From positions 11,855,563 to 11,919,562 of the forward strand of contig NC_057922.1 of the NCBI RefSeq assembly GCF_018873765.1: a DNA stretch of 64,000 nt, given 5' to 3'. A program made the position numbers and the translations under genes. Of this stretch, positions 37,002 to 49,200 are shown in pieces. Within the stretch, counting starts at the first letter, position 1, and each line of letters opens with the position of its first letter. The notes below the pieces were generated by a model. That model saw nothing but the letters and a program-made list of their open reading frames with translations, was not told where the DNA came from and did not search any database. The DNA is from Telopea speciosissima (Eukaryota; Streptophyta; Magnoliopsida; Proteales; Proteaceae).

Positions 37002-37085
37002 TTTTTTCTATATATTATTTTGACAAATAAAAAAAAATAGGTCATGTTTTAGGTTTTTTTTTATTATTATTATTTTTTTTTACGA

Positions 37086-37445
37086 GAAAATTTTCTCTGT
37101 ACTGGAGCTGAGCTGAGATGCACCCAAACACATAGGGTAGACGAAATGACCTGCCTGCCTCTAAATGACCAAAATGATGCTTCCGTCTTGGCCCATGTGT
37201 CTAGGCACCACTTGTGCCCCTATGTGGTCCCAAACAAAGAATATTATTATTTTTTTTTTATTTTTAATTTTTATGGAAAGAATTTTCTCTCCAGGAGCAT
37301 GGATCCTACACCAACTTGGGGCCAATGGAAGTGCACAAGGAAACATCCACTGAGGCGGCATTTCTGCATTTCATGATGGGGTGGGGTGGTCATTTTGCCA
37401 CTTTTTTGTCTAGACACAGGAGTCATGCTCTGGGCAGAGTCCTAT
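37086..37445. repeat. Two adjacent degenerate MITEs
   Basis: 37086-37230 begins AAAATTTTCTCTGTACTGG and contains GGCCCATGTGTCTAGGCAC. 37275-37445 begins AGAATTTTCTCTCCAGGAGC and contains GTCTAGACACAGGAGTCATG. Both match the TTTTCTSTG MITE family at 21863, 29320 and 46153, with more divergence. Confidence 0.55.
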
Positions 37446-38470
37446 TTCCCTATTTTTATATATGGGAGAGGATTCCCTACACTGCCTGAGTGTAATTTCG
37501 GGCAAATAAGGGAACCCCCTTTGCAATCTGATAAAAGAAGAGGGGCATTTATGACATATCATCCCCTCACATGAACATTGATACGTGAGGGGGTGTGCAA
37601 TTTCATTTTTGAGCTAAGCGTTGTACAAAACTTTTTTTCTTTTATATATAGACCCTCTTATGTTTGTGGGACCCACATTCTTATTCTTTGAAATACCATT
37701 CGTCTCATGGGCAATCATTTTGATTTTGATGGTTAGGATTAACTGGTGGGGATGACCCACATTAGAATTTTCCTGATTTTGAGAGGGGTAAATTTTTTAT
37801 TAGAAGTGTCATTCACTTTTATATTTGTATTTGGTATTTGATACCCTTGTCTTAAACTTAAAAGGTTTTTAAGACAGAGATATAAAAGTGTTTTCAAATA
37901 TAAGTAGAAAGTGATATTATCATTAAGTCACCATCAAAAGATGTCAACTTTACCCCTAAAAAATTAAAAATATCATTATATGCATAAGAAATGACACTAT
38001 TACCTTCATTATAAAAAAATTATCATCTGAAAAAAATAAAAAATAAAAAAATTACAAATTATTTGACATGTTGAAAGGTTTGGATAAGAATTTTTTTTTA
38101 ATTGATAAGAATGATGATCTGAACTGTATATGAGTGAGAGCCTCTACTTACTTGAGTGAATGCAAGAACATAACCGCACAAAAAAGGCAAAATTTAGTCC
38201 TTTTTGACTAATATCTTTCAATAATCGAACCAGGTGTTTCCCTATGCAGGTACCAAAGAATCTACTTATAAAAACAAAACAAAACAAAACAAAAGAATCT
38301 TCAAGTTTTGGATGAAGTGTAGGGAAAAGTGAAGATGTATCTGCCTGCTTCCAAACCTTACCTTCATTATCTTACTCTTCTAGAGATCACACAGATCAGG
38401 AATACAATTTTGTTTGATACCTTCAATATTATCTTACATATCTTGAAAACAGTGATTAATGCAATCCAAT
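37446..38470. other. Spacer, no gene seen
   Basis: AT-rich sequence with several GATATTATCA-type runs and an (AAAAC)n stretch near 38272-38293. Nothing codes. Confidence 0.35.
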
Positions 38471-38676
38471 TGTATTAGATCACACAAAAAAAAAAAAGGT
38501 ACTTAGTGCACGAGGTTCCTATCACTGTAGGATTTGGGGAAGATCATATTGTATACAGGCTTACTTCTACTTAGCGGAAAGATAATTTCCAAAGACTCAA
38601 ACCAATGACTACTTAATCACAATGGAGCAACCTTAATTACCACTGCACCAATTGTGTTTGATTGTGTTTGATCACA
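38471..38676 (-). mobile_element. Au-like SINE, diverged copy
   Basis: The SINE is about 38485-38662 on the minus strand and aligns with the one at 9853-10023 (GTGCACGAGGYTCCT, CACTGTRGGRAT, CACAATGGAGCAACCTTA on the plus strand). Flanks TGTATTAGATCACA (38471-38484) and TGTGTTTGATCACA (38663-38676) form an imperfect target duplication. Confidence 0.75.
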
Positions 38677-39109
38677 TGATCCCTCAAATGGTTGATAGAT
38701 CAAACATTTTTGAAGCCTTAAAAAAAATCATAGAAAGCTACCCAATATGCTTTTTATACCCTTGGAACAATTATCAGTGAGAAACCTTCTTCAAATATCA
38801 TAACTAATTAATGCACACGTGGAATAAAATGAGATGAATCATGGTTTCATGTAGATGGGTCCCACATATGGCCCTCCATAGTAACTGTCCCGAACCATAA
38901 TACCTTCCCACCATAAAGGCAACTAACCCATTTTGGTAGACATGGTAAGTCAAGTGGTATTTGATAGCCTAGCTATCTATCATGTAGCAATGAACAAAAC
39001 TGACTGAATGAGGTACAGGACATTTATTTCTCAACAGGATTGAATAGAGCTCTATTATCAATTTTGAGAGAGAGGGTGAATAATAGATAGGGGCATGTAG
39101 CCTATGGCA

Positions 39110-39290
39110 CTGGGTCCTCTATTGTCGAACTGTTTCTACTGCCGTATGCACCTCAGACACAGTAAGGTGGCAAAAAGATCGCCTTGGGCAGGGGTGAGAC
39201 GATCTTTTCCACCTTACTGTGTGTGAAGCGCATGAAAATAGAAAATAAGGGCAGGTCGGAAGTAGATGATCTAGATCCAGATCCAGCCAT
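39110..39290. repeat. Foldback repeat with CACAGTAAGGTGG arms
   Basis: CAGACACAGTAAGGTGGCAAAAAGATCG is followed after a short loop by CGATCTTTTCCACCTTACTGTGTG in inverted orientation. It resembles the foldback families at 1166 and 32705. Confidence 0.6.
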
Positions 39291-39953
39291 GGCTTTGCTT
39301 CCAAAACATGAAATACTGTTTGTGTCCTCACCTTAGAGTGAGGGATAGGTGATTATGTGTAGGTTTCCGTGTCTAGTAAGTATGATGTGAGCTATGTACA
39401 CAGCCCACCACAGAAACAATAATAAATACAAAAGCTCACAAGACCCCCTCCCCACAGGGTGCCATAAGATTTATCACCCACTCACTACATGTGATGAAGT
39501 TAAAAGAAAAATACAATACAAAAACTTTGGAAGACGCCCACCTTATGTTTGTAGAAAGATCCAGTGCACGTGGTCATCATATCAGACTATTAGTCCCATG
39601 ATTTTAAGAGCATTCACAAATTTTGAATTCTTATGGGTTTGTGTTTTCTAAGAGAAATAATTACACTTCCAAAACAAAGCTTGTGAAACTTCAATCAAGC
39701 GATGCACCTCTAGTTTGTTTCATGTGTGAGTTTTTTTTGGTAACTTTCGTGTGAGTTTGGTTTATAATCGGCATAAGCCTGGTTGATTGTAGTTATTGTA
39801 GAGTTCTTATATTTTGATTTGAAATGAGAAATACAAAAGTTATTAATTCTATTTAAAATTTACTTAACAAAGAATAAATTAAGGTAACAAGAACGCTAAT
39901 CGGCCATGTGGTTCCTGTCTCTAGATATAGGACCATGTGAAATTACCTATCAG

Positions 39954-40353
39954 CCCAGTGTTACACTCGATCTTGAGTCCCACATCGGTTGCCTTGGTGA
40001 TTTGATGTGTACTTATAAGACTTTGGACTCTCCCTCTCAAATTAGTTTTTGGGCTGGGTCTCCTAAAGTCTTGTAACAGTGGTGCTTTTATTGACCCTAT
40101 CTTCTACGGTTGACTACTTGGAAGGGGCGACCTAGAGGGGAGCAGGACTACCTAACAAGAAGGTCAGAATGGAGCCATCTCTCTACCTAGAGTAGGCCGA
40201 CGAGGATCGTCGTTTAAGCGTGGATGAATGTTATACTCTTGAGTCCCACATCGGTTGTCTCGGTGACTTAATGTGTGCTTATAAGACTTTGGGCTCTCCT
40301 TCCTCTCAAACTAGCTTTTGGGTTGGGTTCTCCTGAAGTCTTGTAACACCCAC
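39954..40353. mobile_element. TRIM retrotransposon, complete
   Basis: Two direct repeats of exactly 120 bp (39959-40078 and 40229-40348), each TGTTA...TGTAACA and each containing GAGTCCCACATCGGTTG and CTTATAAGACTTTGG. They flank a 150-bp interior with GTAGGCCGACGAGGATCGTC, a motif common in plant TRIMs. The element is 390 bp and has no coding capacity. The primer-binding site after the first repeat (GTGGTGCTTTTATTG) matches initiator tRNA only in part. Flanks CCCAG and CCCAC agree at 4 of 5 bases. It may sit in an older MITE whose ends are near 39888 and 40450. Confidence 0.88.
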
Positions 40354-41022
40354 TGAACTAAAAAACTCATTCACTTAAATGCTCTTGCACTCGCTCTTAT
40401 TGGCCCCCACGCTAGTACAGAGTGCAGACGCTACGCGACTGGTTAACATTCTCAAACCCATTAATTAATTACTCATAGACTCTTAATAGGATTTTAATGG
40501 AATTTAAAATTCAAAAATGGATGAACAAATAAAGATTGCAAGCCCTGAACATGGCCATAGATTTTCCTTGGTAGTCAAGGAGAAAAATTGGAGATAAAAT
40601 TGACCCAATTAATTAATTATATGGGCTCCTGTCATTTCATATACCAACAATTTAGAAATATGTTTCATGAAAAAATAAATGTTAAAATAATGGGCGTGAA
40701 TTGCATTTGGTCTATAAACTTAGCCAGTTAACTCAATTACTGGTAATCAATTTCTAAGCCAACTGTTTAAGTGAAAAGAGTTTTTTAATTAAAGAAAAAG
40801 CCAAACACCCCCAAGTGGGCCCATTTGCTTGAGTTGTTTCCAGTAGGCAAAAGACGAACACTCCAGTCATCCCCAAGTGTTTGTTTCAACAAGCCCAACT
40901 ACAAAAACCCTTCAACCCCCTCACTCCAAACCCCCTCTCTCAACCTCCCTCAGTGTTCCCATTCTTTCTCACGCATTTTCACAAACGCTTTTGCAATTCT
41001 AAACGTTTCTCATACAGTATAC
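40354..41022 (+). promoter_or_regulatory. Upstream region and 5' leader of the ERF003-like gene
   Basis: No other gene lies here. The last 200 bases are C/T-rich and purine-poor, as in many plant leaders. I see no convincing TATA box and do not place the transcription start. Confidence 0.35.
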
Positions 41023-41702
41023 ATGGCCAGGCAGCAGCAGCGATATCGAGGCGTTCGTCAGAGGCATTGGGGCTCCTGGGTCTCTGAGATTCGCCACCCA
41101 TTATTGTAAGTTAAACAAGTTTTGTTTATTCGGATTCCCAGAACAAATGTTCCTTAGTTTTCAGTGTTTCTTTTTGGAACAAAATATTTTAAAAAGAATG
41201 GTCTCCTCGTGAACACAGGAAGACTAGAATTTGGCTCGGCACGTTCGAGACGGCCGAAGACGCGGCCCGTGCCTACGACGAAGCTGCGAGGCTCATGTGC
41301 GGCCCAAGAGCGAGAACCAACTTCCCTTACAACCCCAATGCGCCTCAATCTTCTTCTTCAAAACTTCTCTCTGCAACTTTGACAGCAAAATTACATCGTT
41401 GCCATTTGGCGTCTCTCCAAGTCAGCAATCCTGTCGTGAAAGAGCCTCAAAGAGCTCCCTCATCCGCGGTCATTCCTAGTAATGCCATTGCCCAAGACTC
41501 CAAGGAAATAGGTGTTTGGTCGCCAGAGAAGAGGCATGCTGTGCAACAGTCTCAGACGAATTGGGTTGTTAAGAAAGCCCAAATGGAGAATACCCAGCAA
41601 TTCAAACCACTCGAAGATGATCATATAGAGCAGATGATAGAGGAGCTGCTTGATTATGGGTCTGTCGAGCTCTGCTCTGTTCTTCCATCTCAGGCTCTGT
41701 AA
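41023..41702 (+). CDS. ERF003: AP2/ERF transcription factor, group V, ERF003-like
   Basis: Nuclear DNA-binding factor of the AP2/ERF family. Exons 41023-41105 and 41219-41702 splice in frame (GT-AG, split leucine codon) to give 188 residues. The AP2 domain covers about residues 7-64, with [40 protein letters not shown] and RTNFPYN all intact. The intron inside the AP2 domain is a group V trait. The C-terminal [18 protein letters not shown] motif is the hallmark shared by SHINE/WIN and ERF003 proteins. The wording [10 protein letters not shown] and [14 protein letters not shown] is nearest to Arabidopsis ERF003 rather than WIN1/SHN1. SHINE relatives control cuticle and cell-wall genes; the role of ERF003 itself is less settled, so function is inferred at family level. 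Confidence 0.94.
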
Positions 41703-43470
41703 TGTAGCCTTTTGCCACCCATCGCGTTCTCTCCCATCTTCTCTGCTAATGTAACACATTTTTTTCTTTAACTGCTCAGAGTAAGAAGTCTCTCCTGAAG
41801 GGTCTCTAGGTGGTGTCTCGTCTAGGTTTCAACCTTAGGTTCTTGGTCCAAGTCACTCATCATGTTTGTCTGATCTGATCTTATGATGTTAGAATGTACA
41901 CTAAGAAAATCCGTAATATATATTGAGAAGGTAAGCTTTTGTCATTCTAAACTTAATCTCTTCATGAGCTCTCAAATTAGGTGTAAAAGGAATAAGATTA
42001 AATTGTAGAAAGGTGAGGAATTAGAAGTTTCAATTCTTCTGCCTTTAAAACAGAACTTTTGTGGCTGTACCCTTGGGAGGAAGAGAGGGAAAAAAGAAAA
42101 GTTGAAAACTTTTTTGGATTTTTGGGGGCCTGCATAGGATTTTGGCTTCATGTGTAGAATTGAGTGGAGCTGTGCTTAATGACTCTTGATTATGATGATA
42201 ATGGTGGGTTCCTCTTTCCCACTTTCTTTGTTTCTTTCTGAAATTTGGTGGGCATGTGAGTTCACATGCCTTCCAATATTAACACTATTTGACTGATTTT
42301 GCAGTCGATGATGATGATGATGAATCGCGGGCTGCCACATCCACATCACAGCCCATTTTTCTCCTTCTCTGTGTGTTTGTGTGCTTCTGCAGTTCATTCA
42401 AGTTCCCACCTGCTTTAAATTGAAATGGCTTTGTAGTTCTTCCAAATAAGAGTCTTTGACTGATCTCTCTCGATCCCTCTTTCCCTCCCTCTCTGGTACC
42501 TAATTTGATAACTCGTGAATTGGTCTTTCCAACAGGATGGATCCCACAAGAAGCTTTGTTGGGCTGTCATGCTGTCACCAAATGCAAAAATGTTCATTGC
42601 TCGCGTCAACACGGCTTAGACGACGCCCTGATTGCGGGATCCATGGCGTTGGAAGCTCGAACTTGCTAGACCAGTTTAGCATTCCTGTTGATGTTTGGAC
42701 TTGAAAGTCACTTTCATTGGATTGTACCACATATTGAGTAATTTAATTAAGGAGGAGAAAGTTTTCCTCCGCTAGTGGCCAATAGGGTTGTTCAAGTTCT
42801 TCAGCCATCTAGGATCATTATTATTCTATCCCTATTGTACGAAATCGATAATACCCTTTCAATTGTTCCCAATATCCATCTCGAGATTAGGGAAATAAAC
42901 AGATTGGATTGGATTCGAATAATGTTATATCCGCATCCGTATCCGATTAGCTTTCGGACGGATTTAGATAGTGCTAAATGGATACGGACACCGATATGGA
43001 TTGGATATTTTATCCTTTTTTACATGTAAATATAGCTTTTCGGATAGCTATAGCCTGTTTGTATCCGTATCCATTTAATTTTCGGACGGATTCAGATAGT
43101 GCTAAATAGATACACAGACATGAATACGGAAATGAATTTCGGCTATTCATTTACATCCCCACTCAAGATATACAAACCTATGAGCAAAGGTGAATGGAGA
43201 ATCTGAATCTAGGTGTTCACTAAGTCATAAGCATATGGGTGGGTCACCACTTGAATGTGATTGGGCTTAAAGCAATATCAGCCGTCAGATGTTATTACTC
43301 GTTCGATAAACCATAGGATAATTTGTGCAATCGAAAATCATATGATGGATAGGTTTAGGCAGAGCCTTCGATTGAGGGGTAATTCATTGGATCAATGCCC
43401 ATCAATGAAAAATATGCGGCTCAATTAATTTAATGTCAAGCAATTGACAAGCCACCAATGTAGTATAGAA
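41703..43470. other. 3' flank and spacer
   Basis: 41703-42170 probably holds the ERF 3' untranslated region. From about 42880 to 43165 there is a repeat made of ATCCGTATCCG and TTTTCGGACGGATT units in two copies, likely a diverged TIR element. No gene is seen. Confidence 0.4.
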
Positions 43471-43579
43471 TCTTTCATGCCAAGTCAATAGGAGCATGGA
43501 CTGAGGTATTGCTCGGTTTGTATGCAGGAGGCACACATGTTAGGGAGGTGACAGAGTGTGTGAGGATGCATGATACCAA

Positions 43580-43685
43580 CAAAGCCCAAATCAGGTCCAC
43601 GTATGTGGTCCGACCTTGGGACCTGATCTGTACCCACATGGAATCCAAGGTGGGCCACATACGTGGACATGATCTGGGCTCATAC
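43580..43685. repeat. Foldback repeat
   Basis: AGCCCAAATCAGGTCCACGT and its partner ACGTGGACATGATCTGGGCT pair as inverted arms of about 37 bp with few mismatches, enclosing CCTGATCTGTACCCACATGG. Confidence 0.7.
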
Positions 43686-44429
43686 TGGCAGCGTAGCCAT
43701 AATTTTCCCATTTATTTAAACTTCTTAAGGAGTTAATATATATGGAAATGCTCCATAACTATATTTGGTAAAGCAAGATGCACTCTTGAGATCATATTAC
43801 AGAGGCATGGGTATACAAGTGCTGAAAACCTAATCCTTATCAAAGAATAATGGTTGAAAAAGGTCATAAACATAGTGTATTTACATTGGTACCCCTTGAA
43901 TGCCAATCCAGCCACAGATATATAGCTCCATAGCAGCTGGTAGCATTCCCCCCCCCCCCCCCACCTTTTTTTTTCTGGGCTTGTTTGAATTGATTTGGTT
44001 TCATTAATATCATTTCCTTCCCCAAATTTTGTCAATTTTCATTGATATTGAGATGTAGCTTTATAATTGCTTGATTCTTACAGTAACCCAAATCTGGAAT
44101 TTACAATCCCTTTTATATTCTTTCTTCTTTTAAATTAGTTTCTCTGCGATTCCACTCATTTAGGGGTCCCAGCCTCTAAATCTATTAATGAGTATTCAGC
44201 TGTTTGGAAATTGATTCTGTCCCCCACAACCATCAAGATTAAAGTTGATATCTCATTATTTGCTCCTACTTTTAATTCAGGAAAGCTGGTTTAAGGGATC
44301 ATATTGAGTTTATACATGATGGCTAGTTTGAATTTCTTAACTAACAAAACAATTTACTCTTGATCAATCTTTTGCAAGACTAAAGTTTTTCTAAAGGAGC
44401 TCAACAGAGAACTAGTTAACAGGTGAGGA

Positions 44430-45115
44430 TGGATTTTGAACTTCTTCTTCATTGTGACTAAGTGGTCACGGATTTGAGTCTCTGGAAACAGTCTTTTTGC
44501 GAAGCGGAGGTAAGATTGCGTACATTATGATCCTTCCCAAACCCCAATGGCAGGAGCCTCGTGTTAGAATTCTATTTAGAATATAATTATTATTTTCTAT
44601 TATAGATTAATATTAAATAATCTAAAACTCAAGTTAATTATGGTATTGGTCTAATTAAGAGGGTCATTGGGTTATATTAGGAATCCTATGTGGACTGATT
44701 TTAGTGTGGCAGATAGATTCCTATTGGGACTGTGATGAGTCAGGCCTTATAAGAATTACTATATAAAGAGAGTTAGGTCCCCCATCTACCTATCACAACT
44801 AATTATTTTCAATTTCTATTGAGGAATGCATTCTGGAAAGAGATGGAAATATTTAGTGTTCATCATCCCTGTGCATAGGGTATTCTCATTAAATTAGTTA
44901 TTTTGGGAATAGAGAGGAAACACCTAGATCTTTAGTGTTTATTTTTCATTGCGATCACCTTGTCACTATGGATGCGAAACAAGGTTATTGGTTCTATTCC
45001 TGTTATCTATTATTTATATAATTATATTTTTAAACACCCTATAAAGATCTTGGCTTTTAAGAATTTATCCCTATTCGAATCAAATTTATCTAACACCTTG
45101 TACATTGGGTACGTT
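44430..45115 (+). mobile_element. Au-like SINE split by a solo LTR
   Basis: Left part 44430-44561 carries the SINE body (GACTAAGTGGTCACGGATTT, GCGTACATTATGA, GGCAGGAGCCTCG). The SINE 3' end resumes at about 45101 with TACATTGGGTACG then a T run. The intervening 44562-45095 is a solo LTR. Compare the uninterrupted SINE at 9853-10023, where CCTCGTGCACTGGGTAC is contiguous. Confidence 0.8.
44562..45095 (+). mobile_element. Solo LTR, 534 bp
   Basis: Begins TGTTAGAATTC and ends ATTTATCTAACA, so the outer 7 bases are perfect inverted repeats (TGTTAGA/TCTAACA). The flanks CCTCG (44557-44561) and CCTTG (45096-45100) match at 4 of 5 bases. A TATA-like ACTATATAAAGAGAG at about 44758-44772 fits an LTR promoter. 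No internal retrotransposon domain is present on either side. Confidence 0.8.
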
Positions 45116-45579
45116 TTTTTTGCCTTCTAATCTTCTTTTCCATATATAGAGAAATTTGAACCAAAATCACAGTATGGGATCAGAGTCCAATTGGGTTCCA
45201 TCGGCACATGTGTTTACATAAAGACCCCTAACCCTATCTAGCTATGGTGTTGTCATTCACTCTGAATCATAATCCACGTAATTTTTTATAGTGTCACCTG
45301 TCTTAGGTCAACTCAATGCTTAATTTTATTTAAGTGTTCAGAACCCTTTTCTAGATCAGATCCCATTCAATAAGCCATTGAATATACTATGTAGCAGCTG
45401 TTATGCTTTTGGTTTAAAAAAACAAAAAAAAGCAAAGAAAGTGAAGAAGACCAATGAGAAGACTTTATTCTGACAACTCAGAACCATTGATGAAGCATAA
45501 GTGCTTGTGCCACCATCAAATTAAGAAGTGGAAGGCCAGTCAGAGACTGATCAGTACCAGCAGCTACACCTAATACTCT

Positions 45580-45945
45580 GTGGGTCTCAATCAGTCCGTT
45601 TGAATCAGTTTTGGTTCGATTTCATCGATTTTGATGTGAGATTAAATGAGTCCAAAACATTATCCAACATGGGTGCGTTAGTTTCGATTTTTTTTTGTCG
45701 GTTTGGGTTTGATTTATCATGTAAATTACCTTCGTAAATATTGTAATTATGTTTTTTCTTATGATTTGGGTTGATATTGAATTATCGATTTCATCCGGTT
45801 TTCTAAGATCCATTTGGCATCTTATTGATTTTAATACGATTTAATTTGGATTTAGTATTGCAAAGCCTAAATCTGAAACATGATCCAATAAACTCATATC
45901 AGTTTTGATCAATTTGTTTCGAAGCACCTTTTGACACCCCTACTT
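45580..45945. repeat. TIR-like element with CGGTTT/GGTTCG motifs
   Basis: Begins TGGGTCTCAATCAGTCCG and ends CCTTTTGACACCCCTAC. It shares the style and motif content of the repeat at 1518-1986. The end pairing is weak. Confidence 0.4.
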
Positions 45946-46152
45946 AATACCAAAGGATTAAAAAAATGGAATCAAAAGGGGTCCAAGGAGAGATCTTCCT
46001 TAATAAAGGCAGTCAAAACCAATCATGATGAATAGAATCAAAGGTAGAATTGTTGGGGGACAATCATATGGACCTAACAAGCAGGCTCTTATATAACCTC
46101 CAAAACATATTTTAATTTCTCATTAATTGATTTCTAAATAATTGAATGGCCA

Positions 46153-46284
46153 AATTTTCTCTGTGCTGGGGATACAGTCTACGCCTAGAGACACATGGGG
46201 GTGGGCGAAATAACCACCCTGCCCTCCTGAATTGTAAGCCCATGTGTCTAGGTGCATGCTACGCTGCGGCAAAGAGAACATCAA
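46153..46284. repeat. MITE of the TTTTCTSTG family
   Basis: Ends AAATTTTCTCTGTGCTGGGG and CTGCGGCAAAGAGAACATC, with AGCCCATGTGTCTAGGTGC inside, as in 21863-21984 and 29320-29445. Confidence 0.65.
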
Positions 46285-46289
46285 GCCTA

Positions 46290-49200
46290 ATTGAGTTTAG
46301 TTAATTGGAGTGAAGGTGCTGTAATGACTCATGCAGGATCCAAAGCTTTGTAAGTGTTGGTGGCCTGACTAACAACAAACCAAAACACTTTAATTATTTC
46401 TTCGTATTAATCTCTCTCTCTCTGCTCTATCTCCTTAGCTATGTTGAGGATGGATTTTATGCATACATAAATCTATACTATAGCTAGCCAAGGTAATAAC
46501 AAAATTTTATCCCTTAAAAAACTAGATGGGCATGTGTCACACACCTTCTTATCCTCCTCTTTCCCATCCCCTTCACATGGGCTTGCAGCCTTGCACCTTA
46601 GAAAATGCCCTTGTCCATGTGAAGCTGAAGCACTAGAAGAAGGGCTTTCTCTACCTATTTGAACGAATCTCTCTCTCTCTCTCTCATGTCAGAGACCCAT
46701 GAGATGATGATAGGATCAATCTTGTTGAATATTGCAATTTTCAAACCTCCTTTTGAGTTTGTCAGGGATCCTTTATATCTGAAGGAAGAAAAGAAAGAAG
46801 GAGAGTTACGTTGGCGGCCGTTGTAAAACTTTATAGGCAAATAGTCTTTTTCATATGATGAATGATTGAACTTTGAGTATCCGAGGAATGAAAATCATAA
46901 TAAGAGATCAATACGTACCTTCTAGCTTGTTGCTACCATATGTAGCTCCATAATGCATATAAGGAGAGATAGAGTGAAAATGAAAACTCAATATGTCAGT
47001 GCATGGCCGGTTTGCTTGGATTTTCCTGTCTTCTCTCAGGCAAGCAAGGCCAGAGAGATAATGTGGAAGTACTTATAAGAGGAGAGGCAAAATAGAGATC
47101 ATGGCAACTGATCATGCTTTGTCGCATCAGGTCATGGCGATCTTTGTAAGGACTGGTAATGGTGGTTGATCAGACATTCCGACTTGGCTTTGTTCAGTCT
47201 CCACCCATCAGCCATGATGATCAAGGTGGTTCATCAGGCAGGGTTGCTGGGAATCAAACAATTTTTCAGAATATGGACCTAAGTTTGACTGGTCGTTCAT
47301 GGGCGGGGCCAAACCATGCCGGCAGTCTGGTGTGTTCAGTTGAGCACGGATCATGTCCTTGTACAAGTACTGTCCAAGGCCCTCCAAGGCCACTCACATG
47401 GAATCCATCCACTCCTCTAGAGTGGTGCATCCATCCTATGAATTACAAGTTTTACTTGAAATTTATAAGGATTTTCTAATAGACACACCTTGAGGGCATG
47501 AGGTATCAAATAATTTGTAACGCTATTTTTTCACCCTCTTAGTAAAATATATATATTTTTAATGAGGGTAAAATCTCCTCATTTCACATATGTACTAGAA
47601 AAAACATTCGAGACAATAACATTATGGTAGTACACTCTCAAATTGTTTTGAAAACTCTTTTTTACCCTTAACTTAAAGAATATTTAGGAATACCCTACAC
47701 CTACGTGAGGCATGATCATAGAGGACTAAATTTTATTTTCTACTTTGTTTCCCATTAAACTTTTTCAGGTTTCCCTAACAGTTGGATTCGTTAAAATTTA
47801 ACACCAATTTTGCTACTTAGCCAAATCCTAATTAGAAATGTAAAGACAGATCAATTAATTGGATGATCGATTAATAGCCCATCTAATTGCCTAGCTTGGG
47901 CTTAAAATTGAAGCGCTTGTTCAGCCCATCAGTTTGTGGTCTGGAAGCTGATTGGGTCTCAGTGGTGGGAGTCATAATACATGCTTAAGTATAAATCTAG
48001 CTTATGAGTGATTTAGAATTATAATTACGTTTCTAGTGTGTTATATCTCAAACCGCAACTGAAGTTCAACCCGGCCATTTGTTTACGTCACAAACTAGTA
48101 ACGTGTCCTCAAGTCCAATCCCTTGAGAATTGTTTGAAAAGTTAGATCTCTTTGAAGAATTTGGATTATTGGTAAACAAGGGTTGAACCTTATAATGATG
48201 GGCCTTGCAATTTGATGGGTTATTAAATTTAAAAGGTGATGTGTTGTGTGAGAATATTGTATCTATTTTATTTATAGGCTAGAGATCATTGTCTTATCAT
48301 ATAGTCTTGCATCAGCATACGGACCAATGAAAGTGCATCTAAGGGCATTAATATAGATATGATTTTTTACTTTTTATTTCAAAATGGCAGGGTGGTACTT
48401 TTGGTGTTCTGTCTAGGCACAGGAACCACACGACGAAGTAGTGTTCCTTTTCCCTCAGGCATACACATGGCACAAATAGCTAGTAAGGTAGAAATTATTC
48501 AAGCACAATTGATATCGGAAATCTTTTCCAAAAACTTTAAAAAAAAATAGTTTATACCAAACAAGAAAGTAAAAGCATGAAGAATTTTTTTTTCTCCCCA
48601 AAAATAAAAAACATGTAAAAGGTAAATTCTAATGTTTGCCTTAATTGAACTTTAAGATTCATCCCACTTTTGGAACTTGTCATGTGACAAATATAAATAG
48701 ACGTTTGCTGCCGTGAACATCTTCAGGGGATGACAAAATGGGTATTATATGTGTCTCGAATTCTTGTATCTGTTGTTCCAACTTCCAACATTTTTTGGTG
48801 GTAACTTGAATGAGATATTTTTTGAGGTATGTGATATCAGTTCATGCCCGGAGCGCATCACTGATCTTGGAAAATCGTAAAAGAAGTTCGTGGTAAGGAA
48901 ACTCAGAGAAAATTTTCCTAGTGGGATGAGAATGAATAATGTAGCAATTTTCCCAGGAGCATAGTAATTTGAAGATGTTTGAATCTTGGGGGGGTGAGAC
49001 AATGGCCAAACAAACTCGAATATTAGACTTTCCTTATGGGTGCTTTGTCTTCTCCACCTTGTCCCCTCTTACATTCCCGTCGACTTTGGTAGGATTTTTG
49101 GAGAAGTAGAAGGAAATTTGCAATGGTTTGCTTCTCTCTCTCCCACTCTCTCATGTTCAAACATATGAGAACAACAAATGACGATAACAAGCAAAGACAG

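Noticed and set aside
39954-40353. Simple tandem repeat of 120 bp
   Set aside because: The two copies have TG...CA ends and a TRIM-type interior, so they are LTRs rather than a satellite.
47159-47479. 106-codon frame
   Set aside because: No family resemblance, no splice context, single occurrence.
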